DNA from: an uncultured Alloprevotella sp.
Lineage (GTDB): Bacteria > Bacteroidota > Bacteroidia > Bacteroidales > Bacteroidaceae
Assembly (NCBI GenBank): GCA_944322325.1
Contig: CALUOQ010000011.1
Coordinates: 1-64,000 of the forward strand
Length of the DNA stretch: 64,000 nt
Direction of reading: 5' to 3'
Positions 15,662 through 24,656 of this stretch are shown piece by piece; within the stretch, counting starts at the first letter, position 1; each line of letters opens with the position of its first letter. A program made the translations under genes and the position numbers. The notes beneath the pieces are model-generated. The model was not told the origin of the DNA and made no database searches. It saw only the letters and a list, made by a program, of their open reading frames with translations.

Positions 15662-15707
15662 CAAATCGGCACAAAGGTGGACTTTTTTCTACCTTTGTGC
15701 CGATTTG
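15662..15707 (+). promoter_or_regulatory. Perfect 17-bp inverted repeat with a -7 box, upstream of the GH35 gene
   Basis: Arms CAAATCGGCACAAAGGT (15662-15678) and ACCTTTGTGCCGATTTG (15691-15707) are exact reverse complements around a 12-bp T-rich spacer. The right arm contains TACCTTTG (15690-15697), a Bacteroidota -7 box, 40 bp before the GH35 ATG. It could be a regulator-binding dyad over the promoter. It could also be a terminator for the sirtuin gene, whose stop is 43 bp before it. The overlap with a -7 box favours a regulatory role. Confidence 0.6.
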
Positions 15708-15736
15708 CATAACTAAAACAACTTCAGACAATACCC

Positions 15737-18454
15737 ATGGAAGCCAAACTATTCCCACCGAAGGCAAACGGAAACCGCCTGACGCGGCTGGTTCTGTGCG
15801 GCACACTGGCGCTGACCGGCACGGCAGCCCTGCACGCACAGTACAGCATGGACCTGAGTCGCATCAACCTGCCCGACACGACTTACCTCACCCTGGGCCA
15901 TCCCGGCCCGACGGGAAAGGAAATCCGCGTAAACAACCTCTACATGGACGTAGGCGGCGTGCCCTGCCTGCCGGTGATGGGCGAAATTCACTACTCGCGG
16001 ATGCACCCCAGGTACTGGCGCGACGCGCTGATGAAAATGAAAGCCTCGGGCATCGACGTCGTGGCGACTTACTGCATCTGGAACCTGCACGAGGAGTTCG
16101 AGGGCGAGCTGTCGTGGGAGGGTCGGCGGGACTTGCGCCGCTTCCTGAAACTGTGCCAGGAGTTGGGATTGAAAGTCCACCTGCGCATCGGGCCCTACTG
16201 CAACGCCGAGATACGAAACGGCGGACTGCCGGACTGGATTGTGAACAACCCGAAGCTCGAGACGCGGTCCAATTCGCCGCTCTACCTGGCCTACGCCCGG
16301 CGCTGGTATCAGGCCGTCTACGACCAAGTGAAAGGCCTTCTGTACAAAGACGGAGGCCCCGTCATCGCCCTGCAGCTGGAGAACGAATACGTGAAACCGG
16401 GACAGATCATCTCCCACCTGACGACATTGAAACGCATGGCGGTGGACATCGGCTTCGACGTGCCGGTTTACAGCATGACGCACTGGATGGACAGCGAGTA
16501 CCCGCGCGGCGAAATCATCCCCTACGCGGGTTTTTACATCGAAGCTCCCTGGACGGCATCCGGGAAAAACGAGATACCGACGGGCAACTTCGAGTTTTTT
16601 ACCTACAACCGACTCTCGGACAACATCGGCACCGACATCATCAAGATCGAGGGCGACGTGCAGTCGCTAAGCGGCAAGGACAACGACTCGCCCTTCTTCA
16701 CATGCGAGGTGGGCGTCGGTACGACGGCCTTCTACCACCGCCGCGCCGTCGTGCCCGAAGAAATGGCCGGCGAGATGGTCAATCTGCGCCTCGGCTGCGG
16801 TGCCAACCTGATGGGGTACTACATGTACGCCGGCGGCACCAACCCCGTGGGCCGGGCGACCACCCTGCAATCCTCCGGCCCGCGCGTCAGCTACGACTAC
16901 CAGGCCCCCATCCGCGAGTTCGGCACCCTCGGGACCGTCATGAAGGAAGTCAAAAAATACAACTACTTCATGAACGATTTCGGCCAGGCACTGGCGCCCG
17001 CCGTGGCCTACCTGCCGACCACGAACGAGAACCGCGACAGCCTGCAATGGGCCGTGCGCTACGACGGCCGGGGCGGCTACCTGTTCTGCTCGAACTACCT
17101 GTACAAGCACCACCGGGGCGACTACGACGGGGTGCAGTTTGCCCTGCAACTGCCCGGGGGCGAGCTGCGCGTACCGCGCTCGCCGGTCCGCGTCAAGGGC
17201 GGCACGTACTTCCTGTGGCCTTTCGAGCAACAACTGAACGGTGTACGGCTGCGCTACGCCACGGTCCAGCCGATATGCCGCATCGACGATGACGGCGTGC
17301 CCACCTACTTCTTTTTCGAGGACGACGGCATCGCGGGCGAGTACTGCCTCGCAGCGGACAACGTGAAACGCGTCCGCGCGCACAACGCCCGGTGCACGAA
17401 GGAGGCGGACGGTTACTTCATCGACGGCCTCACGGCGGGCCGGGACTGCATGGTCGAGATCGCACTTAGGAACGGCGGACGCGTGCGCCTCGTCACCCTG
17501 ACCGAGGACGAGTCCGACCGCCTCTGGCGCGGCCGCATAGGGGGCAAGGACTTCCTGTGCCTGACCTCGTCGGCCCTCACGTATGACGACGAGGGCGTCA
17601 CCCTCATCGACGAACGTCCGGAGGTCAGCGCCGACTTCTACGCCGACGGCAAGTTTGCACGCCAGACGCGGTCTGCCGCTCCGCGCAGCCTGCGCGCCGA
17701 GGTGCACCCGCTGCCCCCGATGGACGGCGCGCAGTGGATACGGCCCGCAAAGGGCGACGGCGTAGGGCGCACATTCACACTCCACTCGCTCTCCTCGGTC
17801 GAAAAAGCCCTTCTGCGCTTCGCCGCCCCGACGGGGGCTTCGTGCCACATCAACGGCAAAGCGGTTGAGACCCGGCAGACCGGCGAATACCGGCTGGCCG
17901 ACGTCACACAGTTCATCAACGTAGGCACCGACTCCGTGCGCTTCACCCTCCCGGCGGGCGAAAGCGTCGTTGCTGAAATCGAGATACTGATGCAGAACGG
18001 CGAGCGCTGGGTGTGGAACACGGACGCCACGTGGCTGTCGGCCGACAGTACGACGCCCGTCGCCATCCTCACCGACAAGGGCAAACCCACGGCCTACGCG
18101 CCCGAGGAACACCTGGCCCTGTACGCCGTCAGCACCCCGCGGCCCGCGGGCGGCGACGAGGAGACGCGCCTCTACCTCACCTATCGCGGCGACGTGGGCA
18201 ACCTCTACCAGGACCGCCAGCTCGTGGCCGACTCCTACTACGACGGCACGGACTGGATTGTGGGTCTCGACCGCCTGCCCTGCACTCCCGGCGCCGAGCC
18301 CCTCATCGTGCGTATCGACGGCCTGCACTCGGCCGACGCGCCCGTCTATTTCGAGAAGAACGTCGACCCCGCCACATGCGTGTACCCCACCCTCGAAAAG
18401 GCCGACGTGCGCCAGGAATACCGCTTCAGACTGCTGCCCGACGAGCTGGAATAA
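15737..18454 (+). CDS. GH35-family beta-galactosidase, exported
   Basis: The protein has 905 residues. A signal peptide (about 1-35, ending ALHAQ) is followed by the GH35 TIM barrel (about 65-420). GEIHYSRMHPRYW and WNLHEEFEG are characteristic. The acid/base Glu is in ALQLENEY (about residue 217) and the nucleophile Glu is in FFTCEVGVG. C-terminal beta-sandwich domains follow. It should release terminal beta-linked galactose from oligosaccharides in the periplasm or at the cell surface. The gene stands alone, with no SusC/SusD pair nearby, behind a perfect dyad that may control it. Confidence 0.92.
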   Translation: MEAKLFPPKANGNRLTRLVLCGTLALTGTAALHAQYSMDLSRINLPDTTYLTLGHPGPTGKEIRVNNLYMDVGGVPCLPVMGEIHYSRMHPRYWRDALMKMKASGIDVVATYCIWNLHEEFEGELSWEGRRDLRRFLKLCQELGLKVHLRIGPYCNAEIRNGGLPDWIVNNPKLETRSNSPLYLAYARRWYQAVYDQVKGLLYKDGGPVIALQLENEYVKPGQIISHLTTLKRMAVDIGFDVPVYSMTHWMDSEYPRGEIIPYAGFYIEAPWTASGKNEIPTGNFEFFTYNRLSDNIGTDIIKIEGDVQSLSGKDNDSPFFTCEVGVGTTAFYHRRAVVPEEMAGEMVNLRLGCGANLMGYYMYAGGTNPVGRATTLQSSGPRVSYDYQAPIREFGTLGTVMKEVKKYNYFMNDFGQALAPAVAYLPTTNENRDSLQWAVRYDGRGGYLFCSNYLYKHHRGDYDGVQFALQLPGGELRVPRSPVRVKGGTYFLWPFEQQLNGVRLRYATVQPICRIDDDGVPTYFFFEDDGIAGEYCLAADNVKRVRAHNARCTKEADGYFIDGLTAGRDCMVEIALRNGGRVRLVTLTEDESDRLWRGRIGGKDFLCLTSSALTYDDEGVTLIDERPEVSADFYADGKFARQTRSAAPRSLRAEVHPLPPMDGAQWIRPAKGDGVGRTFTLHSLSSVEKALLRFAAPTGASCHINGKAVETRQTGEYRLADVTQFINVGTDSVRFTLPAGESVVAEIEILMQNGERWVWNTDATWLSADSTTPVAILTDKGKPTAYAPEEHLALYAVSTPRPAGGDEETRLYLTYRGDVGNLYQDRQLVADSYYDGTDWIVGLDRLPCTPGAEPLIVRIDGLHSADAPVYFEKNVDPATCVYPTLEKADVRQEYRFRLLPDELE

Positions 18455-18483
18455 CCCCGGGCTCGCCAAGTGCAGCCCAGCGA

Positions 18484-18545
18484 AAAACGGGGACTACGAT
18501 AGAAATTCCTGTCGTAGTCCCCGTTTTTTCTGTCGTAGTACTTGT
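18484..18545. repeat. Modular CTACGATAG palindromic repeat
   Basis: Arms AAAACGGGGACTACGA (18484-18499) and TCGTAGTCCCCGTTTT (18512-18527) are perfect complements and are followed by CTGTCGTAGTACTTGT. It lies between the convergent GH35 and symporter genes and its T-rich 3' end could work as a terminator. It belongs to the dispersed repeat family described in the findings. Confidence 0.8.
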
Positions 18546-18556
18546 TCGTGCGGACC

Positions 18557-20023
18557 TCACCGCCGGAGCCTCGCCCGCCCCGCCGAGGCCAGCCACAGGC
18601 CGGCGAAGGTGAGCGCCCCGTTGAGCAGGAGCAGCTCGTAGCCGAAACGGTAGCCCGTCAGCCGCGGTACAGCGAAGTCGAGCCCCGCACAGACCAGCGG
18701 AGCCGTCAGGGCGACGGGCAGGATGGCCCAAGCGCGGGGCTGCCGCCGCGTGAAGAGGCCGAAAGCGTAGAGTCCGAGCAACGGGCCGTAGGTGTACGAG
18801 GCCATAACGTAGACGGCGTCGATGACGCTCGTGCTGTTCACCGCCCGGAACAGCAGGATACACCCGCCGAAGGCCACTGCCATGAGGGCGTGTACCGCCT
18901 TGCGCCAGCGCTCGCGGCGGCGCGTGTCCCATCCCCGTTCCTCAAGGCGCAGCAGGTCAATGCAACAACTCGTCGTGAGCGAGGTCAGTGCCGAGTCGGC
19001 GCTCGAAAAGGCGGCTGCCACTATCCCCACGGTGAAGGGCACGACGACGGCCGTGCCCAGCCATCCGCCCCCGACGAGGAAGGGCAGCACCTCGTCGCCC
19101 GCCGCGGGAAGGGCGACGTGCTGGCGGGCGGCAAACGTGTAGAGCAGCACGCCCAGCGCAAGGAAAAGCAGATTGACGGGAACGAAGGCGCAACCGTAGG
19201 CACACATGTCCTTCTGCGCGGCACGCAGGGACGGGCAGGTCAGGTTCTTTTGCATCATGTCCTGATCGAGCCCCGTCATGACAATGACGACAAAGGCCCC
19301 GCTGATGAATTGTTTCCAGAAGTTCTGCGGCGTCAGCCAGTCGTCGAAAACGAAGATGCGGCTCATGGGACTCCCGGCCACCGTCTGCACCACGCCGGCC
19401 ACGTCGAGCCCCATGCGCCCCGCGACGATCACCATGACCCCCACCAGCGCTGCAAGCAGGCAGAGCGTCTGGAGGGCGTCGGTCCACACCAGCGTACGAA
19501 TGCCGCTGCGCCGCGTGTAGAGCCAGATGAGCGCCAGCGTCGCCGCCACCGTCGCCCAGTAGGGCACACCCAGCCGGTCGGCCACGAAGGTCTGCAACAC
19601 GAGGCAGGCCAGATAGAGGCGCGCCGACGCCCCGGTGAGTTTGCTCAGCAGGAAGAAAGCGGCCCCCGTGCGCCGCGTCGCCCTGTCGTAGCGCTGGCCC
19701 AGATAGCCGTAGATGCTGGTCAGTCCCAGCCGGTAGTAGAGGGGCAGCAGCACGAAGGCCACCGCCACATAGCCGACACAAAAGCCGAGACACATTTGCA
19801 GATATGTCATGCCCGTCTGCGCCACCCAGCCCGGCACCGAGATGAAGGAGACGCCCGAAATGCTGGCGCCGATCATGCCGAAGGCCACGGCGCCCCAGGG
19901 CGAGCGGCGGTTGCCGCGGAAAAAGGCGTCGTTGTCCCCACGCCGCGCGACAAGACGGGAAACAAGGAGCAAAAGGGCGAAATAGGCCACCATCGTGGCG
20001 ACGACAAAAAGGGCGGTAGTCAT
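18557..20023 (-). CDS. Sodium:solute symporter family transporter
   Basis: The protein has 488 residues and about 13 hydrophobic helices. Family hallmarks include an N-terminal helix followed by the FFRGNRRSPWGAVAFGMIG region, the GASARLYLA segment and VGIVAAAFSSADSALTS, the Ser-rich region linked to sodium binding in this superfamily. It should import a small organic solute with sodium across the inner membrane; the substrate cannot be read. I chose the ATG at 20023, which begins the first helix. A minus-strand TACTTTTG box lies at 20062-20069. Confidence 0.88.
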   Translation of the reverse strand: MTTALFVVATMVAYFALLLLVSRLVARRGDNDAFFRGNRRSPWGAVAFGMIGASISGVSFISVPGWVAQTGMTYLQMCLGFCVGYVAVAFVLLPLYYRLGLTSIYGYLGQRYDRATRRTGAAFFLLSKLTGASARLYLACLVLQTFVADRLGVPYWATVAATLALIWLYTRRSGIRTLVWTDALQTLCLLAALVGVMVIVAGRMGLDVAGVVQTVAGSPMSRIFVFDDWLTPQNFWKQFISGAFVVIVMTGLDQDMMQKNLTCPSLRAAQKDMCAYGCAFVPVNLLFLALGVLLYTFAARQHVALPAAGDEVLPFLVGGGWLGTAVVVPFTVGIVAAAFSSADSALTSLTTSCCIDLLRLEERGWDTRRRERWRKAVHALMAVAFGGCILLFRAVNSTSVIDAVYVMASYTYGPLLGLYAFGLFTRRQPRAWAILPVALTAPLVCAGLDFAVPRLTGYRFGYELLLLNGALTFAGLWLASAGRARLRR

Positions 20024-20139
20024 AGGCAGAACAGATTGCGGAGCCGGCACTTTGCGGCGCGCAAAAGTAGTTTTTTCCGCCGACATTCCCTGCACAGCCG
20101 GGGAGAAATGGCTACATTTGCGCCGTAATCTCTCCGCCC

Positions 20140-20541
20140 ATGAAGCACCCCGTACGCCTCACCGTCGTCACGCACACCCGCTGCGGCGACCAGCGCGAAA
20201 CCCTCGAGCACCGCTTCACCGGCCACATGGTCCGGCGCGGCGACCGCACACTGCTCGTTTACCGCGAGCCCGAAACCGACAGCCTGACCCACCTGCTCGT
20301 GGAGCCCGGCCGCGTCGACCTGCGCCGCAGCGGCGCCTTGAAAAGCCGCATGGTGCTCGCGCCGGGCCTGCGCCACGACTTCGACTACTGCCACCCGCTG
20401 GCCCGCGTGAGCATGGCAGTCGTCACGCACTCGCTCAGCCTCGCGGCCGACGGACTGACCGCCGAATACGACCTCTACACCGGCACGGAGCGCCTCGCCT
20501 CGCACCGCCTCGTCATCCGCTGGCAGGTCCTGACGGACTGA
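20140..20541 (+). CDS. DUF1934 (YwiB-like) beta-barrel protein
   Basis: The protein has 133 residues, is cytoplasmic and has no signal peptide. The pattern matches the calycin-like DUF1934/YwiB family: RETLEHRFTGHMVRRGD, then LLVYREPE, RVDLRRSGALKSRMVL and AVVTHSLSL. Its function is unknown. A TACATTTG box (20113-20120) lies 20 bp before the start. The gene is divergent from the symporter gene. Confidence 0.75.
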   Translation: MKHPVRLTVVTHTRCGDQRETLEHRFTGHMVRRGDRTLLVYREPETDSLTHLLVEPGRVDLRRSGALKSRMVLAPGLRHDFDYCHPLARVSMAVVTHSLSLAADGLTAEYDLYTGTERLASHRLVIRWQVLTD

Positions 20542-20581
20542 CCACCCCGCCGGCCACGCGTACCGTTTTCACCCTTATCCC

Positions 20582-20612
20582 TTGCTCCCTTGCTGAAAAA
20601 AGGCGAACTTTG
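20582..20612 (+). promoter_or_regulatory. Promoter of the ABC-F gene
   Basis: TTG (20582-20584), 20 bases, then GAACTTTG (20605-20612), close to the TAnnTTTG form. It leaves a leader of roughly 55 bases before the TTG start at 20674. Confidence 0.55.
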
Positions 20613-20673
20613 CATCGCTTAACGCCGGCAGGCACACCTCATTAAGAAGCTGCCTCCGGGAAAACTTGCAGTT

Positions 20674-22608
20674 TTGATTTCAGTAGAAGGACTCTCCGTA
20701 GAATTCGGCGCACGCCCGCTGTTCAGCGACGTGAGCTTCGTCATCAACAAGAAAGACCGCATCGCACTCGTAGGGAAGAACGGCGCGGGCAAATCGACGT
20801 TGCTGAAAATCCTGGCCGGGATGCAGCAGCCCACGTCGGGCACCGTGGCCGTGCAGAAGGACATCACCGTGGGCTACCTGCCGCAGGTGATGGTCATCAG
20901 CGACGACCGCAGCGTCATCGAGGAAACGGAACGCGCGTTCGACAAAGTCAGCGAGATGCAGGACACCATCGCACGCCTCAACAACGAACTGGCCGAACGT
21001 ACGGACTACGACAGCGCGGACTACATGGCGCTCGTGGAGCGTTTCACGCACCTGAGCGAACGCTTCCAGATGATGGGCGGCCTGAACTACCGCGCCGAGA
21101 TGGAGCGCACCCTGCTGGGGCTGGGCTTCCTGCCGACGGACTTCGACCGCCCCACGCGCGAGTTCTCGGGCGGATGGCGTATGCGCATCGAGCTGGCCAA
21201 GATACTGCTCCGCCGGCCCGACGTCTTGTTGCTCGACGAGCCGACCAACCACCTCGACATAGAGTCCATCGCATGGCTGGAGCAGTTCCTGGCACGCAGC
21301 GCCGGGGCGGTGGTGCTCGTCAGCCACGACCGCGCGTTTATCAACAACGTCACCAACCGCACCATCGAAATCTCGTGCGGACGCATCGCGGACTACCGCG
21401 TGAAGTACGACGACTACGTGCGTCTGCGCGCCGAACGGCGCGAACAGCAGCTCCGCGCCTATGAAAACCAGCAGAAAGAAATTGCCGACATCAAGGACTT
21501 CATCGAACGCTTCCGCTACAAGCCGACGAAAGCCGTGCAGGTGCAGAGCCGCATCAAGCAGCTGGAAAAAATCGTACCCATAGAGATCGACGAGGTCGAC
21601 ACCTCGGCGCTGCGCCTGAAGTTCCCGCCCTGTATGCGCTCGGGCGACTTCCCGCTCATCTGCGAGGACGTCCGTAAGGACTACGGCGACCATTGCGTCT
21701 TCCACGACGTCACCCTGACCATCCGGCGCGGCGAAAAGGTGGCCTTCGTCGGCAAAAACGGCGAGGGAAAGTCCACCCTGGTGAAGTGCATCATGGGTGA
21801 GATTCCCTACACCGGCACCCTGAAGGTGGGGCACAACGTCCAGATCGGCTACTACGCCCAGAACCAGGCCCAGCTGCTCGACGGCGAAATCACTGTCTAC
21901 GACACCATCGACCGCGTGGCCAAGGGCGACATCCGCACGAAGATACGCGACATCCTCGGCGCCTTCATGTTCGGCGGCGAGGCGTCCGACAAGAAAGTGA
22001 AGGTGCTCTCGGGCGGCGAGCGCAGCCGGCTGGCCATGATCAAACTGCTGCTCGAACCCGTGAACTTCCTGATACTCGACGAGCCGACTAACCACCTCGA
22101 CATGCGCACTAAGGACGTGCTGAAGAACGCCATCCGCGAATTCGACGGCACGGTCATCGTCGTGAGCCACGACCGCGAGTTTCTCGACGGGCTCGTCACC
22201 AAGGTGTACGAGTTCGGCGGCGGACGCGTGCGCGAGCACCTCGGCGGCATCTACGACTTCCTGCGCACCCGCCAGCTCCAGTCGCTCGACGAACTCCACC
22301 TGGCCGCGCCGGCCCCGAAAGCCGCGCCGGCTCCCGAGCCCACCGCGGGCAAACTGAGCTACGAGCAGCGGAAAGAACAGCAGCGCCAGCGGCGCAAACT
22401 CGAAAAAGCCGTGGCCGACTGCGAGGCCCAGATAGGCGAGCTCGAAAGCGCCGTAGCTATCCTCGAAACCCAGATGAGCACTGCCGAGGGAGCCGCCGAC
22501 GCCTCGCTCTTCGAGCGCCACGCCACGCTCAAGCGGCAGCTCGAAACCGTCATGGACGAATGGGAGAAAGCCGGCGAGGCACTCGAAGCCTTCGCCGCCG
22601 AAGCATAA
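20674..22608 (+). CDS. ABC-F family ATP-binding protein
   Basis: The protein has 644 residues: two ATPase cassettes on one chain and no membrane segments. The first Walker A is GKNGAGKST with signature FSGGWRMR and Walker B VLLLDEPTNHLD. The second Walker A is GKNGEGKST with LSGGERSR and FLILDEPTNHLD. A linker of about 75 residues rich in charged residues joins them. The C-terminal extension (about 560-644) is an Arg/Lys/Glu-rich coiled coil. These proteins act on the ribosome. The most likely start is TTG at 20674, giving the common N-terminus MISVEGLSVEF; no ATG fits. It could be a housekeeping or an antibiotic-protection member, and I cannot tell which. Confidence 0.92.
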   Translation: MISVEGLSVEFGARPLFSDVSFVINKKDRIALVGKNGAGKSTLLKILAGMQQPTSGTVAVQKDITVGYLPQVMVISDDRSVIEETERAFDKVSEMQDTIARLNNELAERTDYDSADYMALVERFTHLSERFQMMGGLNYRAEMERTLLGLGFLPTDFDRPTREFSGGWRMRIELAKILLRRPDVLLLDEPTNHLDIESIAWLEQFLARSAGAVVLVSHDRAFINNVTNRTIEISCGRIADYRVKYDDYVRLRAERREQQLRAYENQQKEIADIKDFIERFRYKPTKAVQVQSRIKQLEKIVPIEIDEVDTSALRLKFPPCMRSGDFPLICEDVRKDYGDHCVFHDVTLTIRRGEKVAFVGKNGEGKSTLVKCIMGEIPYTGTLKVGHNVQIGYYAQNQAQLLDGEITVYDTIDRVAKGDIRTKIRDILGAFMFGGEASDKKVKVLSGGERSRLAMIKLLLEPVNFLILDEPTNHLDMRTKDVLKNAIREFDGTVIVVSHDREFLDGLVTKVYEFGGGRVREHLGGIYDFLRTRQLQSLDELHLAAPAPKAAPAPEPTAGKLSYEQRKEQQRQRRKLEKAVADCEAQIGELESAVAILETQMSTAEGAADASLFERHATLKRQLETVMDEWEKAGEALEAFAAEA

Positions 22609-22629
22609 ACCATCAAAAACCTATCATTT

Positions 22630-24642
22630 ATGAAACTAACGCATCTTTTACCGCTCGCAGCCCTCTGCCTGGCCGCCTCGTGCGCCCAGAAGGAGGCCGA
22701 CACCGGTTTCATGAACCCCGACGCCGACCCGGGAGCCGACTTCTTCGAGTATGCCAACGGCGGCTGGAACGCAGCCCACCCGCTCACCGCCGAGTACTCC
22801 ACCTACGGCGTCATGGACGACATCGCGGAGAACAACCGCAAACAACTGCGCGACCTCATTGAAGGCCTCGCCGCCGAGACCCACGCACCCGGCTCGCTCG
22901 AACAGAAAATAGGCGACCTCTACAAACTGGCCATGGACAGCACACGCCGCAACGCCGAGGGCTGGGCCCCCATCCAGGGTGACCTCGACGCCATACAGGG
23001 CGCCAAGGACAAGGCCGGACTGCTGCGCGTCATCGCCCAGCTGAGCCGCAAGGGTGTACCGACGTTCTTCGGCGTGTGGGTCGACGCCGACCTGAAAAAC
23101 AGCAAGCAGAACCTCGTCTACATCAGCCAGGGCGGCCTGTCGCTCGGCGAACGCGACTACTATCTCGAAGCGGACAGCGCGACGGTCGGCATACGCAAGG
23201 CTTACCGCGACTACATCCAGCGCCTCTTCGAACTGACCGGCGACGACACGGCAACGGCTTCGGGGAAGGCTGACGCCGTGCTGCGCCTCGAAACGGCCAT
23301 CGCCCGCCCGTCGTACAGCGCCACGCAGCGCCGTGACACCGAGGCCAACTACCACAAGATGGCTTACGCCGACCTGAAAGCCGACTACCCGGCCATCGAC
23401 TGGGACACTTACTTCAACCTGCTGGGCTTCCCGGCCTTCACTGAAGTGTGCGTGAGCCAGCCCGAACCCATCCAGGCCGTCGGGACGCTATGGACCGACA
23501 CGCCCATCGACGACCTGAAGACCTACACGAGCTTCAAGCTGATCAACTCGGCCGCCGGCGCGCTGAGCGACGACTTCCGCAAGACTTCGTTCGACTTCTA
23601 CGGGCGCACCCTGAGCGGCCGCCAGCAGGAAAGCCCGGCGTGGAAACGGGCTGTCAGCGGCGTGGAAGGCGTGCTGGGCGAAGCCGTAGGACGCATGTAC
23701 GTGGCCAAATACTTCCCGGCCACGTCGAAGGAACGCATGACCGAACTCGTCAAGAACCTGCAGACTGCCCTCGGCCAACGCATCGACGCCCAGGAGTGGA
23801 TGAGCGACACCACCAAGCAAAAGGCGCACGAGAAGCTCGCGACTTTCCGGGTGAAGGTGGGATACCCCGACCAGTGGCGCGACTACTCGAAGCTGACCAT
23901 CGACACCGCGTCGTACTGGGCCAACCTCTGCCGCGCCTCGGAGTTCGACCTGGCGTACATGATAGAGAAAAAAGTCAATAAGCCCGTCGACCCCAACGAG
24001 TGGCTCATGACGCCGCAGACCGTCAACGCCTACTACAACCCGACGACCAACGAAATCTGCTTCCCTGCCGGCATCCTGCAACCGCCCTTGTTCGACCCCC
24101 AGGCCGACGACGCCCGCAACTACGGCGCCATCGGTGTGGTCATTGGCCACGAGATGACGCACGGGTTCGACGACCAGGGACGCCAGTTCGACAAGGACGG
24201 AAACCTGGCGGACTGGTGGACACCCGGTGACGGCGAGCGCTTCAAGGCCAAGACGGCGCGCATGGTCGACTTCTTCAACCAAATCGAAGTGTTGCCCGGA
24301 CTCAAGGCCAACGGCCAGCTCACACTGGGCGAGAACATCGCCGACCACGGCGGCCTCAAGGTAGCCTATCAGGCCTTCCAGAACGCCACGAAGGACCAGC
24401 CGGCCGAGGAAATCGACGGCTTCACTCCCGCACAGCGTTTCTTCATCGCTTACGCCAACGTCTGGGCCGGCAACATCCGCGACGAGCAGATCCGCATTTA
24501 CACCAAGGGCGACCCGCACTCGCTGGGCCGCTGGCGCGTGAACGGCGCACTGCCCCACATCGACGCCTGGTACGAGGCGTTCGGCATCACGGAACAGGAC
24601 TCCCTCTTCGTGCCCAAGGCCGAACGCGTGGACATCTGGTAA
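22630..24642 (+). CDS. M13-family zinc metallopeptidase, lipoprotein
   Basis: The protein has 670 residues. The lipobox AASC (about residues 16-19) predicts a lipoprotein. The N-terminal helical M13 domain begins DADPGADFFEYANGGW. The catalytic domain has the zinc motif HEMTH in VIGHEMTHGFDDQGRQFD, the third ligand in ENIADHGG, and the substrate-binding NAYYNPTTNEICFPAG. It should cleave peptides at the cell envelope, like neprilysin-type endopeptidases. It starts 21 bp after the ABC-F gene. Confidence 0.95.
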   Translation: MKLTHLLPLAALCLAASCAQKEADTGFMNPDADPGADFFEYANGGWNAAHPLTAEYSTYGVMDDIAENNRKQLRDLIEGLAAETHAPGSLEQKIGDLYKLAMDSTRRNAEGWAPIQGDLDAIQGAKDKAGLLRVIAQLSRKGVPTFFGVWVDADLKNSKQNLVYISQGGLSLGERDYYLEADSATVGIRKAYRDYIQRLFELTGDDTATASGKADAVLRLETAIARPSYSATQRRDTEANYHKMAYADLKADYPAIDWDTYFNLLGFPAFTEVCVSQPEPIQAVGTLWTDTPIDDLKTYTSFKLINSAAGALSDDFRKTSFDFYGRTLSGRQQESPAWKRAVSGVEGVLGEAVGRMYVAKYFPATSKERMTELVKNLQTALGQRIDAQEWMSDTTKQKAHEKLATFRVKVGYPDQWRDYSKLTIDTASYWANLCRASEFDLAYMIEKKVNKPVDPNEWLMTPQTVNAYYNPTTNEICFPAGILQPPLFDPQADDARNYGAIGVVIGHEMTHGFDDQGRQFDKDGNLADWWTPGDGERFKAKTARMVDFFNQIEVLPGLKANGQLTLGENIADHGGLKVAYQAFQNATKDQPAEEIDGFTPAQRFFIAYANVWAGNIRDEQIRIYTKGDPHSLGRWRVNGALPHIDAWYEAFGITEQDSLFVPKAERVDIW

Positions 24643-24656
24643 ACACGCCCGACGCC

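Noticed and set aside
14779-17292. 837-residue open frame overlapping the sirtuin and GH35 genes
   Set aside because: It is a wrong-frame reading across two well-supported genes; its composition is dominated by Arg, Gly, Pro and His.
20674-22608. Antibiotic-resistance ABC-F call
   Set aside because: Sequence shows an ABC-F protein, but nothing in the linker or context tells ribosome protection from a housekeeping role.
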